Below are positions 37,076 to 45,782 of a stretch of 64,000 nt of DNA, piece by piece. Position numbers and translations under genes: made by a program. Under the pieces are notes generated by a model. The model had not been told where the DNA came from and did no database searches. It saw nothing but the letters and a program-made list of their open reading frames with translations. How positions within the stretch are numbered: position 1 is the first letter of the stretch; each line of letters begins with the position of its first letter. The stretch comes from JAMXLO01 sp963794185 (lineage in GTDB: Bacteria; Pseudomonadota; Alphaproteobacteria; Acetobacterales; Acetobacteraceae). The DNA is taken from the NCBI GenBank assembly GCA_963794185.1, contig CAWCDM010000129.1:1-64000 (forward strand), in the 5' to 3' direction.

Positions 37076-37531
37076 ATGCCCGATATCACCGTCAACGGCG
37101 TCCGCCACAACCTGGACGCCGATCCTGCAATGCCGTTGCTGTGGGCGCTGCGCGATCTGCTTGCTCTACGCGGCACAAAGTTCGGATGCGGCATCGGTGC
37201 ATGCGGCGCTTGCACGGTGCATCTCGATGGTCAGGCGGTGCGCTCCTGCATCACGACACTTGAGGATGCCGCGGGAAAGCAGGTGCTGACCATCGAGGGT
37301 CTCGGCATGCATGGCGAACACATGGTGCAGCGCGCCTGGAAAGCAGCCAACGTGCCGCAATGCGGCTACTGCCAGCCCGGCCAGATCATGCAGGCCGCCG
37401 CGCTGCTGAAGCAGACCCCGAAGCCCACGGAGCAGCAGATCGTCGATGCGATGAGCGGCAATATTTGCCGTTGCGGCACCTATCAGCGGATCAAGGCGGC
37501 AATCAACGCCGCGGCTGCGGAGGCAGCGTGA
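37076..37531 (+). CDS. iorA: Isoquinoline 1-oxidoreductase-type 2Fe-2S subunit
   Basis: 151 residues from ATG 37076 (AAGGA upstream); the frame is open earlier but those codons are not part of the family. Small subunit of a molybdenum hydroxylase. Plant-type 2Fe-2S motif CGIGACGACTVH plus a fourth Cys (VRSC), then the second cluster motifs CGYCQPGQ and GNICRCGTYQRI. It passes electrons from the molybdenum centre of the next gene product. Stop and next start overlap (TGATG), so the subunits are coupled. Confidence 0.92.
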   Translation: MPDITVNGVRHNLDADPAMPLLWALRDLLALRGTKFGCGIGACGACTVHLDGQAVRSCITTLEDAAGKQVLTIEGLGMHGEHMVQRAWKAANVPQCGYCQPGQIMQAAALLKQTPKPTEQQIVDAMSGNICRCGTYQRIKAAINAAAAEAA

Positions 37532-39777
37532 TGAGCAAGCTCGAAAATCTCAGCCGCCGTCACGTGCTGAAGGGCATCGCCCTGTCGCGCTTTATGCTCG
37601 GCGCGCGCGTTGCCACGTGGTCGCCGATCGAGCAGGCAGGCGCCGAGCCTGCTTCCTTCGCACCCAACCTGTTCGTCGCCATCGCGCCCACCGGCCAGGT
37701 GACGATCGTCGTGTCGCGCTCGGAGATGGGCACCGGCATCCGCACGAGCCTGGCGATGGTCCTGGCCGACGAACTCGATGCGGACTGGCACGCCGTGCGC
37801 GTGGAGCAGGCGCAGGGCGATGCGAAGTACGGCGACCCGAACACCGACGGTTCCAAGAGCATCCGACTGCTGCTTAATGCGATGCGGGAAGCCGGCGCCA
37901 CGGCTCGCCACATGCTGGTGACTGCCGCCGCGCATCGTTGGGGCGTTGTGCCGTCCGCGTGCCACACGGAGGCCGGCACCGTTGTGCTCGGTGCGGCCGG
38001 CAAGCGCCTGGGCTATGGCGAACTGGTCGAGGATGCGGCGAAGCTTCCGGTGCCGCCGCCCGATTCGGTGCCGCTGAAGTCGCGTGCCGCCTGGCGCTAT
38101 ATCGGCAAGCCCGTGCCGGTCGTCGATCTGGACGACATTGTGCAGGGCAGTGCGGTCTACGGCATCGACGTGATGCTGCCGGGAATGTTGCACGCCTCGG
38201 TCGAACGGCCGCCAAGCTACGGCGGGCGTGTCAAAAGCTATGACCCAGCCGAGGCGCTGAAGGTGCCTGGGGTCGAACGCGTGGTGGAGATTCCGGGTGC
38301 TCCGCCGCCATCCGGCTTCCTACCGCTGGGTGGTGTCGCGGTGATCGCCGGCAACACCTGGGCGGCCATGCAGGGACGGCAGAAGCTGCAGATCGAGTGG
38401 GAGCCGGGGCCCAACGCCGGCTATGACACCACCAATTATCGCGCCGCGTTGGAGACGACGGCACGCCAGCCGGGCAAGGTGGCGCGCGAGAATGGCGACG
38501 TGGACCGCGCATTGCTGGCTGCCAGCAAACGTGTCAGCGCCGACTACTTCGTGCCGCATCTCGCGCACGCGACGATGGAGCCGGAATCATGCACGGCGGT
38601 TTTCGCTGACGGCGCGTGCACGGTATGGGCCGCCACGCAGAATCCGCAGCAGGCACGCGCCACGGTTGCGCAGCTTCTGGGCATTGCGCAAACAGCGGTG
38701 ACGGTGAACGTCACCCTGCTCGGTGGCGGCTTTGGACGGAAGTCCAAGCCGGACTATGTCGCCGAGGCGGCGTTCCTTGCTCGCGCGGTCGGCGCGCCGG
38801 TGAAGTTGACGTGGACGCGTGAGGACGATCTGGCGCACGGCTACTACCATGCAATCGCCGCACAGCATCTGGAGGGTGGCCTGGACGCGAACGGCAAGCC
38901 GGTCGCGTGGCTGCACCGCACGGTGTTTCCCTCGATTGCATCCACCTTCACTGCCGGCGCTGTCTATGGCTCCTCCGGCGAGCTGAGCCAGGGCGTGCTG
39001 GACATGCCGTTCGACATTGCCAACGTGCGCTGCGAGAACGGCAGGGCGGACGCCCATGTGCGCATCGGGTGGTACCGCTCCGTCTACAACATCCCGCACG
39101 CATTTGCGGTCGGCTCGTTTGTCGATGAGCTTGCGGCAGCAGCAGAGAAGGATCCGGTGCAGTTCCTGCTGTCACTGCTGGGCGAGTCGCGCAAGCTCGA
39201 TCCTCACCTGCTGGGACCCGAATACGGCAACTACGGTGCGTCGCTGGACGAGTATCCGATCGATATTGGCCGGATGCGCAATGTCGTGCTGCTGGCGGCT
39301 GCACGTTCAGGCTGGGGATCGCCGCTTCCGGCACGCCACGGCCGCGGCATAGCGGTGCATCGCAGCTTCCTGACCTACGTCGCGGCAGTGGCGCATGTGG
39401 CGGTGGCGGCGGACGGCACGGTGACGGTGCCGCGCATCGATCTCGCGGTGGATTGCGGGATGGTGGTGAACCCCGACCGTGTCGCGGCGCAGTTCGAAGG
39501 CGCGGCAGTCATGGGACTTGGCAATGCGCTCTACAGCAGCCTGACGTTCAAGGAAGGCCGCGCCGAACAGACCAACTTCGCCGACTACCAGGTGGCGCGC
39601 ATCGATGCCACGCCGGAGACGCATGTTTGCGTGGTACGAAGCGAGGCGCCGCCCGGCGGCGTGGGCGAGCCTGGCGTGCCGCCCGTCTCCGCGGCGATCT
39701 GCAATGCGATTTTCAGCGCCGTGGGACGTCGGGTCCGCGCTCTGCCGGTTGATCCGGCGGAGCTCAGGTCTGCCTGA
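37531..39777 (+). CDS. iorB: Isoquinoline 1-oxidoreductase-type molybdopterin subunit
   Basis: 748 residues. The N-terminus SRRHVLKGIALSRFML is a twin-arginine-like export signal, as is usual for IorB, placing the enzyme at the periplasmic face. Molybdopterin cytosine dinucleotide-binding motifs include GGGFGRK (~400), MEPESCTAVF, and the C-terminal PPGGVGEPGVPP holding the catalytic Glu. Hydroxylates an N-heterocycle or oxidises an aldehyde; the true substrate is not evident. No cytochrome or maturation (XdhC) gene is adjacent; the downstream Crp/Fnr gene may be its regulator. Confidence 0.92.
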   Translation: MSKLENLSRRHVLKGIALSRFMLGARVATWSPIEQAGAEPASFAPNLFVAIAPTGQVTIVVSRSEMGTGIRTSLAMVLADELDADWHAVRVEQAQGDAKYGDPNTDGSKSIRLLLNAMREAGATARHMLVTAAAHRWGVVPSACHTEAGTVVLGAAGKRLGYGELVEDAAKLPVPPPDSVPLKSRAAWRYIGKPVPVVDLDDIVQGSAVYGIDVMLPGMLHASVERPPSYGGRVKSYDPAEALKVPGVERVVEIPGAPPPSGFLPLGGVAVIAGNTWAAMQGRQKLQIEWEPGPNAGYDTTNYRAALETTARQPGKVARENGDVDRALLAASKRVSADYFVPHLAHATMEPESCTAVFADGACTVWAATQNPQQARATVAQLLGIAQTAVTVNVTLLGGGFGRKSKPDYVAEAAFLARAVGAPVKLTWTREDDLAHGYYHAIAAQHLEGGLDANGKPVAWLHRTVFPSIASTFTAGAVYGSSGELSQGVLDMPFDIANVRCENGRADAHVRIGWYRSVYNIPHAFAVGSFVDELAAAAEKDPVQFLLSLLGESRKLDPHLLGPEYGNYGASLDEYPIDIGRMRNVVLLAAARSGWGSPLPARHGRGIAVHRSFLTYVAAVAHVAVAADGTVTVPRIDLAVDCGMVVNPDRVAAQFEGAAVMGLGNALYSSLTFKEGRAEQTNFADYQVARIDATPETHVCVVRSEAPPGGVGEPGVPPVSAAICNAIFSAVGRRVRALPVDPAELRSA

Positions 39778-39833
39778 TCCGACCAGCGCGGCCAGCGCAT
39801 CGGCTCGCCCGTCATGGCTGTAGCAGCACTCTC

Positions 39834-39961
39834 CCCTCCCCTTGCGGGCGGGGGCTGGGGGAGGGGTCGCGCCAGTGGACGCGAAGGTGATGGCACGACT
39901 ACGAACTTTGACTGCGTGCTGCTGGCCCCTCCCCCAACCCCCTCCCGCAAGGGGAGGGGGA
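39834..39961. repeat. Palindromic intergenic repeat, family 2 (CCCCTCCCCTTGCGGG type)
   Basis: Long inverted repeat of C/G-rich arms (CTCCCCTTGCGGGCGGGGGC... against ...CCCCCTCCCGCAAGGGGAGG) around an 80-base middle. The same family is at 51130-51262. Nothing else is seen in the 39778-40029 gap. Confidence 0.88.
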
Positions 39962-40029
39962 GGATTTTTCTCCAGCGCGCTACAACGATATGGTAATATC
40001 TCCATCACCCATATCGGTGCACAGGTGCC

Positions 40030-40737
40030 ATGACAGCGCTCCTTGGTGTCGCGGCCTTCAAGGGAATGGATCGCGCAGAGCTTGATCGGATCGAAGCAAG
40101 AAGCCGTATGGTCGAGCCTCGCGACGGCACGCGGATCTTCGCTCACGGCGATGCGGCGGACGCCGTGTATGCCATCGTCGCCGGCGAAGGGCATGTTCGC
40201 ATCGGCACGATCGATCGAAGCAGCAAGGGCCTCATGATCGCGATCTCCGGCGCGGGTGACATATTTGGCGAGGTCGCAGTCATCGATGGCAGCACGCGTA
40301 CGGCCGACGCCGTTGCCGAAGGCCGCGTGCGGCTGCTGCGGATCAACAGCACCGTGTTCATGGAGGCTCTGGCAACCAACGCCACGCTCGGCGCCAATCT
40401 TTGCCGGATATTTGCGGGACAACTGCGCCGCACGTCCGAGTTGCTGCTGGATGCAACGTTCGAAAGCCTGGAGGTCCGGCTTGCGCGTCAGGTGCTGTAT
40501 CTGGCGAGGCGTGAGGGTCGACGCACCGAGCAGGGCCTCCAGCTTGCGGGTCGCTTCAGACAGAGCGACCTGGCAGACCTGCTGGGAGCCACGACCCGCA
40601 GCATCATTACCATCCTGAATGCCTGGCGAACCTCCGGTCTGGTGATCTACGATGCTGCCCGCGCGCAGCTTACCATTTGCCGTGAAACCGGCCTGCAGGA
40701 GCTGGCTGGCAGCGTGGCACAGCAGGAGCGGATTTAG
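40030..40737 (+). CDS. Crp/Fnr-family transcriptional regulator
   Basis: 235 residues. Cyclic-nucleotide-binding fold (residues ~15-125) with GDAADAVYAIVAGEGHVRIGT and GDIFGEVAVIDGSTRTADAVAEG, where the phosphate-binding segment keeps GE and RTA. Long dimer helix, then HTH_Crp: GRFRQSDLADLLGATTRSIITILNAWRTSGLVIY. No N-terminal Cys cluster, so not an oxygen-sensing Fnr. It is downstream of the IorAB genes, across a palindromic repeat. Confidence 0.9.
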   Translation: MTALLGVAAFKGMDRAELDRIEARSRMVEPRDGTRIFAHGDAADAVYAIVAGEGHVRIGTIDRSSKGLMIAISGAGDIFGEVAVIDGSTRTADAVAEGRVRLLRINSTVFMEALATNATLGANLCRIFAGQLRRTSELLLDATFESLEVRLARQVLYLARREGRRTEQGLQLAGRFRQSDLADLLGATTRSIITILNAWRTSGLVIYDAARAQLTICRETGLQELAGSVAQQERI

Positions 40738-40876
40738 ACTCCTTCGACGGGCGTGCTTGCGCGGCCGCACAACGATATGCTTGCATGGCCGCAGGCACGT
40801 CATCGCACCTGCGATCTGCAAGGGTGGAGCCGGCAAAGCAACACAAGTGCGACGGATGCAAGCACGAAAGCATGCC

Positions 40877-41317
40877 ATGAGCGACGATTATGACACCGAC
40901 ATCGTGACCTGGAGCGAGCGCCAGGGCGCTCTGCTGCGCCGTCGCGCTGCCGGCGAGTTGGTGAACGACGCGGATCTGGACTGGCCCAACATCGCCGAGG
41001 AGATCGAGAGCGTGGGGCAGAGCCAAACCGACGCGGTCGAGTCGCTGCTGTTTCAGGCGCTTCTGCATGACCTGAAAGCGAGTGCATGGCCGTTGTCGCG
41101 GGACGCACCTTCCTGGCGAGGCGAGGCGCGCGGATTCCGGGCGCAGGCGCGACGCAAATTCAGGCCCTCGATGCGGCAGAAGCTCGATATCCCTGGGCTC
41201 TATGCCGACGCATTGCAGGCGCTTCCCGACATGATGGACGACCAGCCGCCGCTGCCTGTGGCGACCGACTGCCCAGTGACGTTGGACGAACTGCTGAGTC
41301 ACGAAGCGACCAAATGA
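40877..41317 (+). CDS. DUF29 family protein
   Basis: 146 residues from ATG 40877. Matches the DUF29 pattern: DYDTDIVTWSERQGALLRRRAAGE, DWPNIAEEIESVGQSQTDAVESLLFQALLHDLKASAWP, then a conserved middle and a short end. Cytoplasmic, helical; function unknown though abundant in cyanobacteria and acetobacteria. Its usual length is ~140-150, so it is complete. Confidence 0.88.
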   Translation: MSDDYDTDIVTWSERQGALLRRRAAGELVNDADLDWPNIAEEIESVGQSQTDAVESLLFQALLHDLKASAWPLSRDAPSWRGEARGFRAQARRKFRPSMRQKLDIPGLYADALQALPDMMDDQPPLPVATDCPVTLDELLSHEATK

Positions 41318-41348
41318 CCGGCGCCGGCATGTTGGTATCGGAGGCGGG

Positions 41349-41594
41349 ATGACCCGACCCCTCGTCATTGCCGCGCAGGTCCTGGCAGTCCTGATAGCAG
41401 GCTCGGTTCTTGGACCCGTCGCGGCAGCCGGCCCGGATCAACCCGTAGCGGCGAACGCAGCCCCTGCGAAAACCGGCAAGGAACGCCTGACCGACAAGGC
41501 GTCCGACGAGCAGCGCTTGAACGACTGCAAGGTGGCGCAGTCCCGGCGGACCCGTCCCCGGCCGACAAGCTGCACCGGGGGCGCAGGAGGCTGA
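41349..41594 (+). CDS. Small secreted protein, possibly with altered C-terminus
   Basis: 81 residues. Signal peptide PLVIAAQVLAVLIAGSVLGPVAAA, then a short chain (KTGKERLTDKASDEQRLNDCKV) and a Cys-containing Arg-rich tail. The tail (SRRTRPRPTSCTGG) looks like a well-known acetobacterial ending NDCKVPxxRRTRARP but with one or two bases altered, so a small indel near 41535 is possible. Function unknown. Confidence 0.55.
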   Translation: MTRPLVIAAQVLAVLIAGSVLGPVAAAGPDQPVAANAAPAKTGKERLTDKASDEQRLNDCKVAQSRRTRPRPTSCTGGAGG

Positions 41595-41612
41595 CGACCT
41601 TTCAGGGGCGTC

Positions 41613-42389
41613 TCAACCTCCCTGCGCCACCAGACGGGCAAACTCGGAAAGCTGATCGGCCTCCACGTCGGACACCGCGTAATACGTGATGCCACCGCGC
41701 CGCCAGGTGACAAGGTTGAAGCCCTGCCTCGACGCGGTGTGGAACGGTTCGTCGGCGCCGCCGGGCGAAGACCAGGCGAACAGGTTGATCACGTGCTTCG
41801 CGCGCCGGTACACCACCGCCGCCGCCTGGTGCCCATCGACATAGTCCAGCCGGCCACCGATCAGCGGGAACCCGACGTCCTTCAGATCGCGCACCGGCGG
41901 CGACACATCCAACCGCTCCGACAGCCACGGCTTCACCGTGTGCTGATCGCTGGTCAGCACGTCGGTCAGATGATCGGCCTGCATCGAACGGATGTGGCTG
42001 CCGATCACACCCTGCATCACGTCGTCCTGACCGCCGGGTCGTCCACCCATCACCAGCATGGTCAGAGCCACGCCGGCCAGTGCGCCGGCCAGTCCGGTGC
42101 CGGCCATGCCGAAGCCCGGCCAGCGGAACCATGGCCGCGCCGCCGCGGCCGCGAAGGCAGGAGGCGCCTCGCGTTCCAGAGCCGCACCGATGCGCGCGGC
42201 CAGGCCCGGCGGAGCGCGATGATAGGGCAGGTTGGTGCGGATCGCCGCCTGCATGGCGCGCAACTCCTCCAGCTTGGCAGCGCAGGTGCCGCAGCTCGCG
42301 ACGTGGCGGCTCACGCGCAGGCGCGCGAAGGGTCCCAGCGCAGCGTCGAGCAGGCCCGACAGCAATCCGGCGGCGCGGCTACAGTCCAT
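41613..42389 (-). CDS. Anti-sigma factor (ZAS-type, membrane)
   Basis: 258 residues from ATG 42389, which overlaps the end of the sigma gene; the longer frame from 42446 is inside that gene. The N-terminal zinc anti-sigma motif RHVASCGTCAAKL (HxxxCxxC) follows a CSRAAGLLSGLLDAALG helix. One transmembrane helix (GFGMAGTGLAGALAGVALTMLVMGG near 110) leads to a periplasmic domain with LDVSPPVRDLKDVGFPLIGGRLDYVDG and FNLVTWRRGGITYYAVSDV. Holds the partner ECF sigma factor at the membrane until a periplasmic signal arrives. Confidence 0.9.
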   Translation of the reverse strand: MDCSRAAGLLSGLLDAALGPFARLRVSRHVASCGTCAAKLEELRAMQAAIRTNLPYHRAPPGLAARIGAALEREAPPAFAAAAARPWFRWPGFGMAGTGLAGALAGVALTMLVMGGRPGGQDDVMQGVIGSHIRSMQADHLTDVLTSDQHTVKPWLSERLDVSPPVRDLKDVGFPLIGGRLDYVDGHQAAAVVYRRAKHVINLFAWSSPGGADEPFHTASRQGFNLVTWRRGGITYYAVSDVEADQLSEFARLVAQGG

Positions 42390-42942
42390 GCGCGTTCTCC
42401 GACTCGGCCTGCTGCAGCCACAGGTTTCGCAGGCTGAGCCGCGCACGTGACAGCCGCGACATCACGGTCCCGATCGGCACGCCCGTCACCGTGGCGATCT
42501 CCTTGTAGGCAAGGTCCTCGACCTCCCGCAGCAGCAGCACTTCGCGATACTCCGCCGGCAGTTGTTCCAGCAGCCGGCTCAGAGTCTGGCTGTCGATGCT
42601 CTCCAGCAGCATCGCCTCGGGATCACGCGGGCGGTTGCCCCACATCGTCTCTTCCGTGTCGGCCGAGTCCGCCGCAGGCGTGTCCGGCAGGAACACCATG
42701 CGGCCCGAGCGGTTCTCTTTTACCCAGGTGACGAAGGCGTTGCGGACGATGGTCAGCAGCCACACGCGGAAATTCCCTCCCTGAAAGCCGTCGAAATAGC
42801 GATACGCCCGCAGATAGGCCTCCTGCACCACGTCCTCGGCATCCGACGTGTTGCCCGCCAGCCAGCGGGCAAGGTTGTAGGCGGCATCGAGATGCGGCAG
42901 CGCGAGCAACTCGAAGCGTCTGCGTCGATCGTCGTGTGCCAA
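42379..42942 (-). CDS. ECF RNA polymerase sigma factor
   Basis: 187 residues. Region 2: YNLARWLAGNTSDAEDVVQEAYLRAYRYFDGFQGGNFRVWLLTIVRN (-10 recognition). Region 4: LPAEYREVLLLREVEDLAYKEIATVTGVPIGTVMSRLSRARLSLR (-35 recognition). The linker contains an acidic stretch (DTPAADSADTEET). Coupled to the anti-sigma gene downstream, and divergent from the phosphoesterase gene across a shared, symmetrical promoter region that likely makes it autoregulated. Confidence 0.93.
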   Translation of the reverse strand: MAHDDRRRRFELLALPHLDAAYNLARWLAGNTSDAEDVVQEAYLRAYRYFDGFQGGNFRVWLLTIVRNAFVTWVKENRSGRMVFLPDTPAADSADTEETMWGNRPRDPEAMLLESIDSQTLSRLLEQLPAEYREVLLLREVEDLAYKEIATVTGVPIGTVMSRLSRARLSLRNLWLQQAESENAHGL

Positions 42943-42976
42943 GGCCTTGGTCCTGACTGCGCGCTCCCGGGTTCCA

Positions 42977-43002
42977 TACCCGGCGAGGCCTCATCTTATT
43001 CC
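42977..43002 (-). promoter_or_regulatory. Candidate ECF promoter of the sigma gene
   Basis: On the minus strand GGAATAA (43002-42996) followed after 12 bases by CCGGGTA (42983-42977), 35 bases before the sigma start. It mirrors the plus-strand element at 43014-43039. Confidence 0.45.
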
Positions 43003-43013
43003 TGGAAGCGGCG

Positions 43014-43039
43014 GGAATAACTTTGCGGCGAAACCGGTA
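43014..43039 (+). promoter_or_regulatory. Candidate ECF promoter of the phosphoesterase-cupredoxin operon
   Basis: GGAATAA (43014-43020), 13 bases, then CCGGTA (43034-43039). The same two-part motif faces the other way toward the sigma gene, and the two GGAATAA boxes form an inverted repeat. GGAA at -35 is common for ECF promoters. The start codon is at 43090. Confidence 0.5.
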
Positions 43040-43089
43040 GAGCCTGCAATCGGGGCCGGTGGGCGGACCCGAACAGCAGGAGTTCAACC

Positions 43090-44028
43090 ATGAGCAGCGA
43101 TTCCATCACCGAGCCTGGCGATATGCAACGCCGCGGTTTTCTGAAATGCATGACCTGGGCAGGCACTGCCATGGTCTGGACGGTGGCGGGCGGCGTGCCG
43201 CGCTCGCGTCTGATCGGCAGCGCCGAGGCCGCGACAAACGAGGGTTACACCTTCGTGCAGTTCAGCGACAGCCACATCGGCTTCGACAAGCCGGCCAATC
43301 CCAACGTGACCGCGACGTTGCAGGACGGGCTGAGCAAGATCGCAACGATGCCGGTGCCCCCGTCATTCATGATCCACACCGGTGACCTCACGCACCTGTC
43401 CAAGCCGGCGGCGTTCGACACGGTGCAGCAGCTTCTGGGTACGACCAAGCTCGCTGTGCACACGGTGCCAGGCGAGCACGACATCCTCGAGGAGGAGGGC
43501 AAGAGCTACCTCAACCGCTTCGGCAAGGGCACCAAAGGCGATGGCTGGTACAGCTTCGACGCCGGCGGCGTGCATTTCATCGGGCTGGTGAACGTGGTGA
43601 ACCTGCAGGGCAACGGCCTCGGCGCGCTGGGTCACGAGCAGCTCGAATGGCTGGAGGCTGACGTGAAGCAGCTCAGCGCAAGCACACCGATCGTCGTGTT
43701 CGCGCATGTGCCGCTGTGGACCGTGTATGCCGACTGGGGCTGGGGCACGTCCGACGGCGCGCAGGCGCTCAGCTATTTGAAGAAGTTCGGCTCGGTCACC
43801 GTGCTGAACGGACACATCCACCAGACCATGCAGAAGGTGGAAGGCCATGTCGCGTTCCACACCGCGTGCTCGACCGCCTTCCCGCAGCCGGCGCCCGGCA
43901 CGGCAAAGGGTCCGGGGCCTATGCTGGTTCCGGCGACGGAGCTGAAACAGCATCTTGGCATTGCGCGCGTGAGCCTCGTGTCGTCGAACGCGCCGCTGGC
44001 GATTGTCGACATGCCGCTGGCGAGCTGA
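43090..44028 (+). CDS. Calcineurin-like metallophosphoesterase, Tat-exported
   Basis: 312 residues. Tat signal QRRGFLKCMTWAGTAMVWTVAGG. Dinuclear metal motifs: FVQFSDSHIG, MIHTGDLTH, TVPGEHDI (GNHD variant GEHD), VVFAHVPL and NGHIHQTM. Periplasmic phosphohydrolase of the cyclic-nucleotide phosphodiesterase-like group. AGCAGGAG precedes the ATG. First gene of an operon with the cupredoxin and the apparent main target of the divergent ECF sigma factor. Confidence 0.9.
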   Translation: MSSDSITEPGDMQRRGFLKCMTWAGTAMVWTVAGGVPRSRLIGSAEAATNEGYTFVQFSDSHIGFDKPANPNVTATLQDGLSKIATMPVPPSFMIHTGDLTHLSKPAAFDTVQQLLGTTKLAVHTVPGEHDILEEEGKSYLNRFGKGTKGDGWYSFDAGGVHFIGLVNVVNLQGNGLGALGHEQLEWLEADVKQLSASTPIVVFAHVPLWTVYADWGWGTSDGAQALSYLKKFGSVTVLNGHIHQTMQKVEGHVAFHTACSTAFPQPAPGTAKGPGPMLVPATELKQHLGIARVSLVSSNAPLAIVDMPLAS

Positions 44029-44038
44029 AGGACCGACA

Positions 44039-44401
44039 ATGACTGGCAAACTTGAGCCGGGCCGCTGCGCCCGGCGCTCTCTGCTGCGCCGCGTTCTGGG
44101 TGCAGGCGTCGTGGCGCTGATCGGTGCAGGGGCGCGCAAGGCCGCCGCACAGGAAGGGGAGGTGGTGATCGACAATTTCACCTTCTCGCCGACGCCGCTG
44201 ACCGTTAGCGTCGGCAGCGAAGTGACCTGGGTGAACCACGACGACATTCCGCACAGCATCGTCTGTCCTGCGCTGAACGTGAAGTCGCATCCGTTGGATA
44301 GCGACGACAGCTTTGCCTACAAGTTCGAGCAGGCGGGAACCTACGAGTACATGTGCGGGCTTCATCCGCACATGCGTGGAAAGGTTGTGGTGGGGGCATG
44401 A
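44039..44401 (+). CDS. Amicyanin-like cupredoxin, exported
   Basis: 120 residues from ATG 44039, ten bases after the phosphoesterase. An Arg-containing signal (CARRSLLRRVLGAGVVALIGAGA) is followed by the blue-copper fold: VVIDNFTFSPTPLTVSVGSEVTWVNHDDIPHSIV with the first copper His, and YEYMCGLHPHMRGKVVV with the Cys-x2-His-x2-Met type ligands. Periplasmic electron carrier or copper protein. Its pairing with an ECF sigma factor suggests a copper- or redox-stress response, by context. Confidence 0.92.
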   Translation: MTGKLEPGRCARRSLLRRVLGAGVVALIGAGARKAAAQEGEVVIDNFTFSPTPLTVSVGSEVTWVNHDDIPHSIVCPALNVKSHPLDSDDSFAYKFEQAGTYEYMCGLHPHMRGKVVVGA

Positions 44402-44413
44402 AGTAAGCAAGGT

Positions 44414-44526
44414 TTCACCGCAGAGGCGCAGAGACGCGGAGGAAATGCATTGCCGCTTCGTGCGACGCGCATGCAGGTCGTTTCGGCATTCTCTGCGCCT
44501 CTGCGCCTCTGCGCCTCTGCGGTGAA
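44414..44526. repeat. Palindromic intergenic repeat, family 3 (TTCACCGCAGAGGCGCAGAG type)
   Basis: TTCACCGCAGAGGCGCAGAG at the left pairs with CTCTGCGCCTCTGCGGTGAA at the right. The right arm has a tandem run of CTCTGCGC units (GCGCCTCTGCGCCTCTGCGC). Such elements recur widely between genes in alpha- and betaproteobacteria. Only one copy is here. Confidence 0.85.
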
Positions 44527-44532
44527 GCTGGC

Positions 44533-45711
44533 TTACTTTATAGCGTTCGCTTCGCGTAGTTCGGCGATTCGCTCCGCCGAATAACCAAGCGCGATCAGAA
44601 TCGCGTCGGTATGCTCGCCGGCGCGCGGCGGCTGCATCCGCAAGGCAGGTGCCTCGTCGTCGATGCAGAACGGCAGGCCCGGAAGATTGGCCACGTTGCC
44701 CCTGGGCATGGCAATTGCAAGCGCCCGACCGAAGGCATTGAGTTGCGGATCATCGAACAGATCCGATGGCGTGCGCACCGGCGAGAACGGGATGTTCGCC
44801 TCGTCCATGACGCGCTCCAGCTCGCCGATCGCGCGTTCGCCCACGATCGCCGCGACGATTTCGCGCAACGCCGGGCGGTTCTTCACGCGGTCGGCATTGC
44901 TGCGGAAGCGCTCGTCGGCCAGCAGATCAGGGCGATCGAACCTGTCGCAGAACGCACGCCAGTGATTGTCGGAAGTGATACCGATGAACAGCTTTTCTCC
45001 ATTCAGCGTGGGGAAAGTCTCATAAATTCCCCAGGCGCCGCTGCGCGCCGGCATCGGTGGCGAAGGCGTGCCGGTGGCGGCCTCGCCGGCCATGTGCTGA
45101 CCCACCAGGAACGCGGAGGATTCGTAAAGCGCGCTGGTGATCTTGCGTCCCTCGCCGTCCTTGTCGCGCTGGCGCAGCGCCGCAAGCGTGGCAAGCGCGC
45201 CCATCACACCGCCCATGATGTCGATCACCGAAGAACCGGCACGCAGCGGCTGACCGGGTGGCCCGGTCATATAGGCAAGACCGGTCATGTATTGCGCGAT
45301 CTCGTCGAGCGATGGGCGATGCTCGTAGGGGCCAGGCAAGAAACCCTTCAGCGCGCAGTAGATCATCCGCGGATTGAGCGCGTGCACCGCATCCCAGCCG
45401 AGGCCGAGCCGTTCCATCGTGCCCGGGCCGAAATTCTCGATCAACACATCGGCCTTGCGCACGAGGTCCTGTGCGACCGCCAGCCCGTCAGGCGACTTCG
45501 CGTCGATGCAGATGCAGCGCTTGTTGCGGTTGAAATACGCGAAGAACCCGGTGGCGAAGCCGTGCAGCCGCCGGGTGCGGTCGCCGTCCGGCGCCGGCTC
45601 CACGCGGATCACGTCGGCGCCCAGATCGGCGAGCACGACGCCGCAGGACGGCCCCATCACGGTGTGGCTGAATTCCAGCACAACAATGCCTTCGAGCGGC
45701 AGGATTGCCAT
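44533..45711 (-). CDS. CaiB/BaiF-type CoA-transferase
   Basis: 392 residues, normal for family III CoA-transferases. PLEGIVVLEFSHTVMGPSCGVVLADLGADVIRVEP opens the Rossmann-like domain. The catalytic Asp region is NRNKRCICIDAKSPDGLAVAQDLVRKADVLIENFGPGTMERLGLGWDAV, with DIMGGVMGALATLAAL and a C-terminal SPVRTPSDLFDDPQ. Moves CoA between carboxylic acids, cytoplasmic. Stands alone here; substrate unknown, probably part of the carboxylate catabolism that fills the next 18 kb. Confidence 0.92.
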   Translation of the reverse strand: MAILPLEGIVVLEFSHTVMGPSCGVVLADLGADVIRVEPAPDGDRTRRLHGFATGFFAYFNRNKRCICIDAKSPDGLAVAQDLVRKADVLIENFGPGTMERLGLGWDAVHALNPRMIYCALKGFLPGPYEHRPSLDEIAQYMTGLAYMTGPPGQPLRAGSSVIDIMGGVMGALATLAALRQRDKDGEGRKITSALYESSAFLVGQHMAGEAATGTPSPPMPARSGAWGIYETFPTLNGEKLFIGITSDNHWRAFCDRFDRPDLLADERFRSNADRVKNRPALREIVAAIVGERAIGELERVMDEANIPFSPVRTPSDLFDDPQLNAFGRALAIAMPRGNVANLPGLPFCIDDEAPALRMQPPRAGEHTDAILIALGYSAERIAELREANAIK

Positions 45712-45782
45712 TGCGGAGTCCGATCTCCTTTGAAGTTCAGCGGGTGCTCAAACCGATCCTGTCCGTTTCCCGCGGATTTCTG

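Noticed and set aside
41649..44259. Several open frames opposite the sigma, anti-sigma and phosphoesterase genes
   Set aside because: All are antisense to proteins with intact motifs, and their composition is shadow-like.
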